From NCBI GenBank assembly GCA_902475435.1, contig CABRZL010000101.1, positions 1-6,882 on the forward strand: a stretch of DNA of 6,882 bases, read 5' to 3'. The notes under the pieces were generated by a model. It ran no database searches. It was given only the letters and a program-made list of their open reading frames with translations, and had not been told where the DNA came from. The position numbers were made by a program, and so were the translations under genes. Below, piece after piece: positions 5,345-6,882 of this stretch. The DNA comes from an uncultured Eubacteriales bacterium (GTDB lineage Bacteria; Bacillota; Clostridia; Oscillospirales; Oscillospiraceae). Each line of letters starts with the position of its first letter. Positions within the stretch are counted from its first letter, which is position 1.

Positions 5345-6882
5345 CTGTTTTTCCTCCAAGCATCTGTAAGATATCTTCTCTGTAATCTTCCACAACCGTA
5401 ATGGTATTGCCGTCACATTCAAGGACATTATCTCCCAGCTCGTCAAATAGGGCCTCGTTAATCGTATCGGCAACAACAGCAGGCATCAGATGATTGGCCT
5501 TGATATATGGTTCTATGGGTTCTTCCTGCAAAAGTGCTAAAAGGATTTGTCTATCCTGAGCATCCAACGCCCCAAACACACTGCTTGTGGAACTAGATGC
5601 ATCAGAAGCAGTTTCTTTCCTCTCATCATCCACAGTCTCATCTCTCTCCTCCTCAGTCAGGAGACTGTCCCTTGTAAGGAGCGCATCCCGTCGGATTTGT
5701 TCCAGACCGGAAAGATCAATCATAATCTTCGGCTTTGAGGCCTCTGCCTCCGCTTTCCACTCGGTCGACAGAACCTGCTTCACATAGGGCGCCGCCCACG
5801 CTCCGTCGGGATTCTCACGGAGATAATGTCCAGTTTTCCAATATTTCCGTAATCTCCGGTCCGCTTCACGTAAGAGGGCGTGAAGCTTTTTCCGGTCAAA
5901 ATACAGGCTATCATATCGTTTCTCATGCCACACGCCGCTGCGGCAATGATATGTTCTGCAGGCATCCAATACATAATCCACATCCGGGTGAACACATTTC
6001 TCCCAGTAGACGGCGTTGGCAAGCGGATACCACCGGAACGTTTTCTGCGTTCCGAAACACAATGTGAAAAAATCCTTGCCGTCCATGGAATACTTCTCCG
6101 ACACATAACGCCAAATGGCTGCAAATAAATGTTTCCCTCTTGCCTCATCTTTTTTCAAAACGGGAGACTGTTCCAACTTTTTCCCGGCAAAAGTGCAGAG
6201 CGCAGAAAAAAGTTCCTTATCCGTATATTCTTTCGGATTTCTAAGCATTGTAAGGGAGGCATCCTGTTCCAGGATGATAGGCTTTGTATATTGGCAGGCC
6301 AGTGTTGCAGGAACATCATGGATCACTGCGTATTCCAGCATCCAACGGTGCAGATTCCTGTATATACTAGAATCGCCGATCCCGGAATCCAGGAAACCAG
6401 TTTCGAATTTTCGCATCTTTTGGAGAGCGTCCTCTGGAGAGCTTGTCCCTATCCCGTTCAGCAGTTCATATAAGTACAGATAGGCCAGCGATGTAGCAAT
6501 CGGGGAAAAGTCCCCTTTTCTGACACGCGTACGCCAAGTAAAGTATCCACGGAGCTGCGTGACATTCAAATCATGGTAGGTTGGAAAATAGTGACTGTAT
6601 GCTCCGTACCAGGGCAAGTCATCCTCATAATCTTCCATAAATTTACCTTGCCGATAAAAGTTTCTGCATTTATACGCAAAAGAGCCGTCTCCGTATTCGT
6701 ATAACCCCATCATTTCACGAATTTTATTCGGAATTTTTTCATCCTTTATAGGAAGCGGTGCCCCGACAGGAGGCAACACGGTATCCTGATAAACATTTGT
6801 ATGCTTTATAGGCACTTTATTCAGCACAATAGTATAGCCCCGCTCCTCACCAGAATAGACTGCACGGTCAAAGAGCCGGTAA
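5337..6882 (-). CDS. TerB-N / TerB-C domain protein, 5'-truncated by window edge
   Basis: At least 514 residues are visible, with the frame open to the right edge (YRLFDRAVYSGEERGYTI before the GTG at 6827). The GTG has no ribosome site at proper distance, so the start is probably outside. Numbering from that GTG, the TerB-N signature is clear: FYRQGKFMEDYEDD (57-70), YFPTYHDLNVTQLRGYFTWR (80-99) and SLAYLYLYELLNGIG (113-127). A Trp/Tyr/Cys-rich middle follows (WYPLANAVYWE, YHCRSGVWHEKRY). The TerB-C region begins near 365 with IDLSGLEQIRRDALLTRDSL and ends near 490. An acidic and serine-rich stretch at 391-416 probably forms a flexible linker inside it. I see no enzymatic motif and no clear central TerB domain. 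TerB-type domains are associated with tellurite-resistance and stress systems, and this two-domain form occurs beside helicases and ATPases. A role as scaffold or sensor for the downstream pair is inference. Transcription enters from beyond the window, so the operon promoter is not visible. Confidence 0.85.
   Translation of the reverse strand, partial: YRLFDRAVYSGEERGYTIVLNKVPIKHTNVYQDTVLPPVGAPLPIKDEKIPNKIREMMGLYEYGDGSFAYKCRNFYRQGKFMEDYEDDLPWYGAYSHYFPTYHDLNVTQLRGYFTWRTRVRKGDFSPIATSLAYLYLYELLNGIGTSSPEDALQKMRKFETGFLDSGIGDSSIYRNLHRWMLEYAVIHDVPATLACQYTKPIILEQDASLTMLRNPKEYTDKELFSALCTFAGKKLEQSPVLKKDEARGKHLFAAIWRYVSEKYSMDGKDFFTLCFGTQKTFRWYPLANAVYWEKCVHPDVDYVLDACRTYHCRSGVWHEKRYDSLYFDRKKLHALLREADRRLRKYWKTGHYLRENPDGAWAAPYVKQVLSTEWKAEAEASKPKIMIDLSGLEQIRRDALLTRDSLLTEEERDETVDDERKETASDASSSTSSVFGALDAQDRQILLALLQEEPIEPYIKANHLMPAVVADTINEALFDELGDNVLECDGNTITVVEDYREDILQMLGGKTDE
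5353..5357 (-). promoter_or_regulatory. Ribosome binding site that fixes the ATPase start
   Basis: GGAGG on the minus strand lies 8 nt before the ATG at 5344, within the final codons (LGGKTDE) of the TerB-domain gene. It selects this ATG over upstream in-frame starts and gives the ATPase its own initiation signal within the coupled operon. Confidence 0.75.

Noticed and set aside
5345..5476. A 44-codon upstream extension of the ATPase gene
   Set aside because: It lies wholly inside the TerB coding region, shows no ATPase-family sequence, and the GGAGG at 5353-5357 points to the ATG at 5344.
1..6882. CRISPR arrays, tRNA or rRNA genes, insertion-sequence ends
   Set aside because: No regularly spaced repeats, cloverleaf-like segments, transposase motifs or terminal inverted repeats were noticed on reading through; no computational search was possible.

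Overview
The window looks like a piece of a Bacillota (Clostridia-type) chromosome. This rests on an RqcH/NFACT gene, strong AGGAGG-type ribosome binding sites, an AT-rich intergenic region, and a Clostridia-style flavodoxin. The assignment is an inference; nothing in the window names a species.

Left part (1-1784). The 3' portion of rqcH (ribosome quality control, NFACT family) enters from the left edge on the + strand and ends at 889. Converging on it is a complete short-chain flavodoxin on the - strand (1001-1516). It has its own AGGAGG site and a plausible sigma-A promoter at 1549-1576. Upstream of that promoter lies a GC-rich hairpin (1619-1649), probably the terminator of the large - strand operon. 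No other gene is convincing between 1517 and 1784.

Right part (1785-6882). Three tightly packed - strand genes form one operon, transcribed from right to left. First is a TerB-N/TerB-C domain protein whose 5' end lies beyond the window. Second is a P-loop ATPase of the DUF2791/BrxD type. Last is an Lhr-like superfamily 2 helicase of the BrxHI type. The stop and start codons overlap at both junctions (8 nt and 4 nt), and each downstream gene has its own Shine-Dalgarno sequence 8 nt before the start, so translational coupling and a shared complex are likely.

The ATPase-helicase pair is the module also found in type 2 BREX as BrxD and BrxHI. Here it is joined to a TerB-domain protein instead of the methylase and phosphatase parts of BREX. 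TerB-N/TerB-C proteins with such ATPases and helicases have been proposed by comparative genomics to be DNA-processing or anti-phage systems. The mechanism has, to my knowledge, not been worked out. The operon promoter and any further upstream genes lie outside the window.
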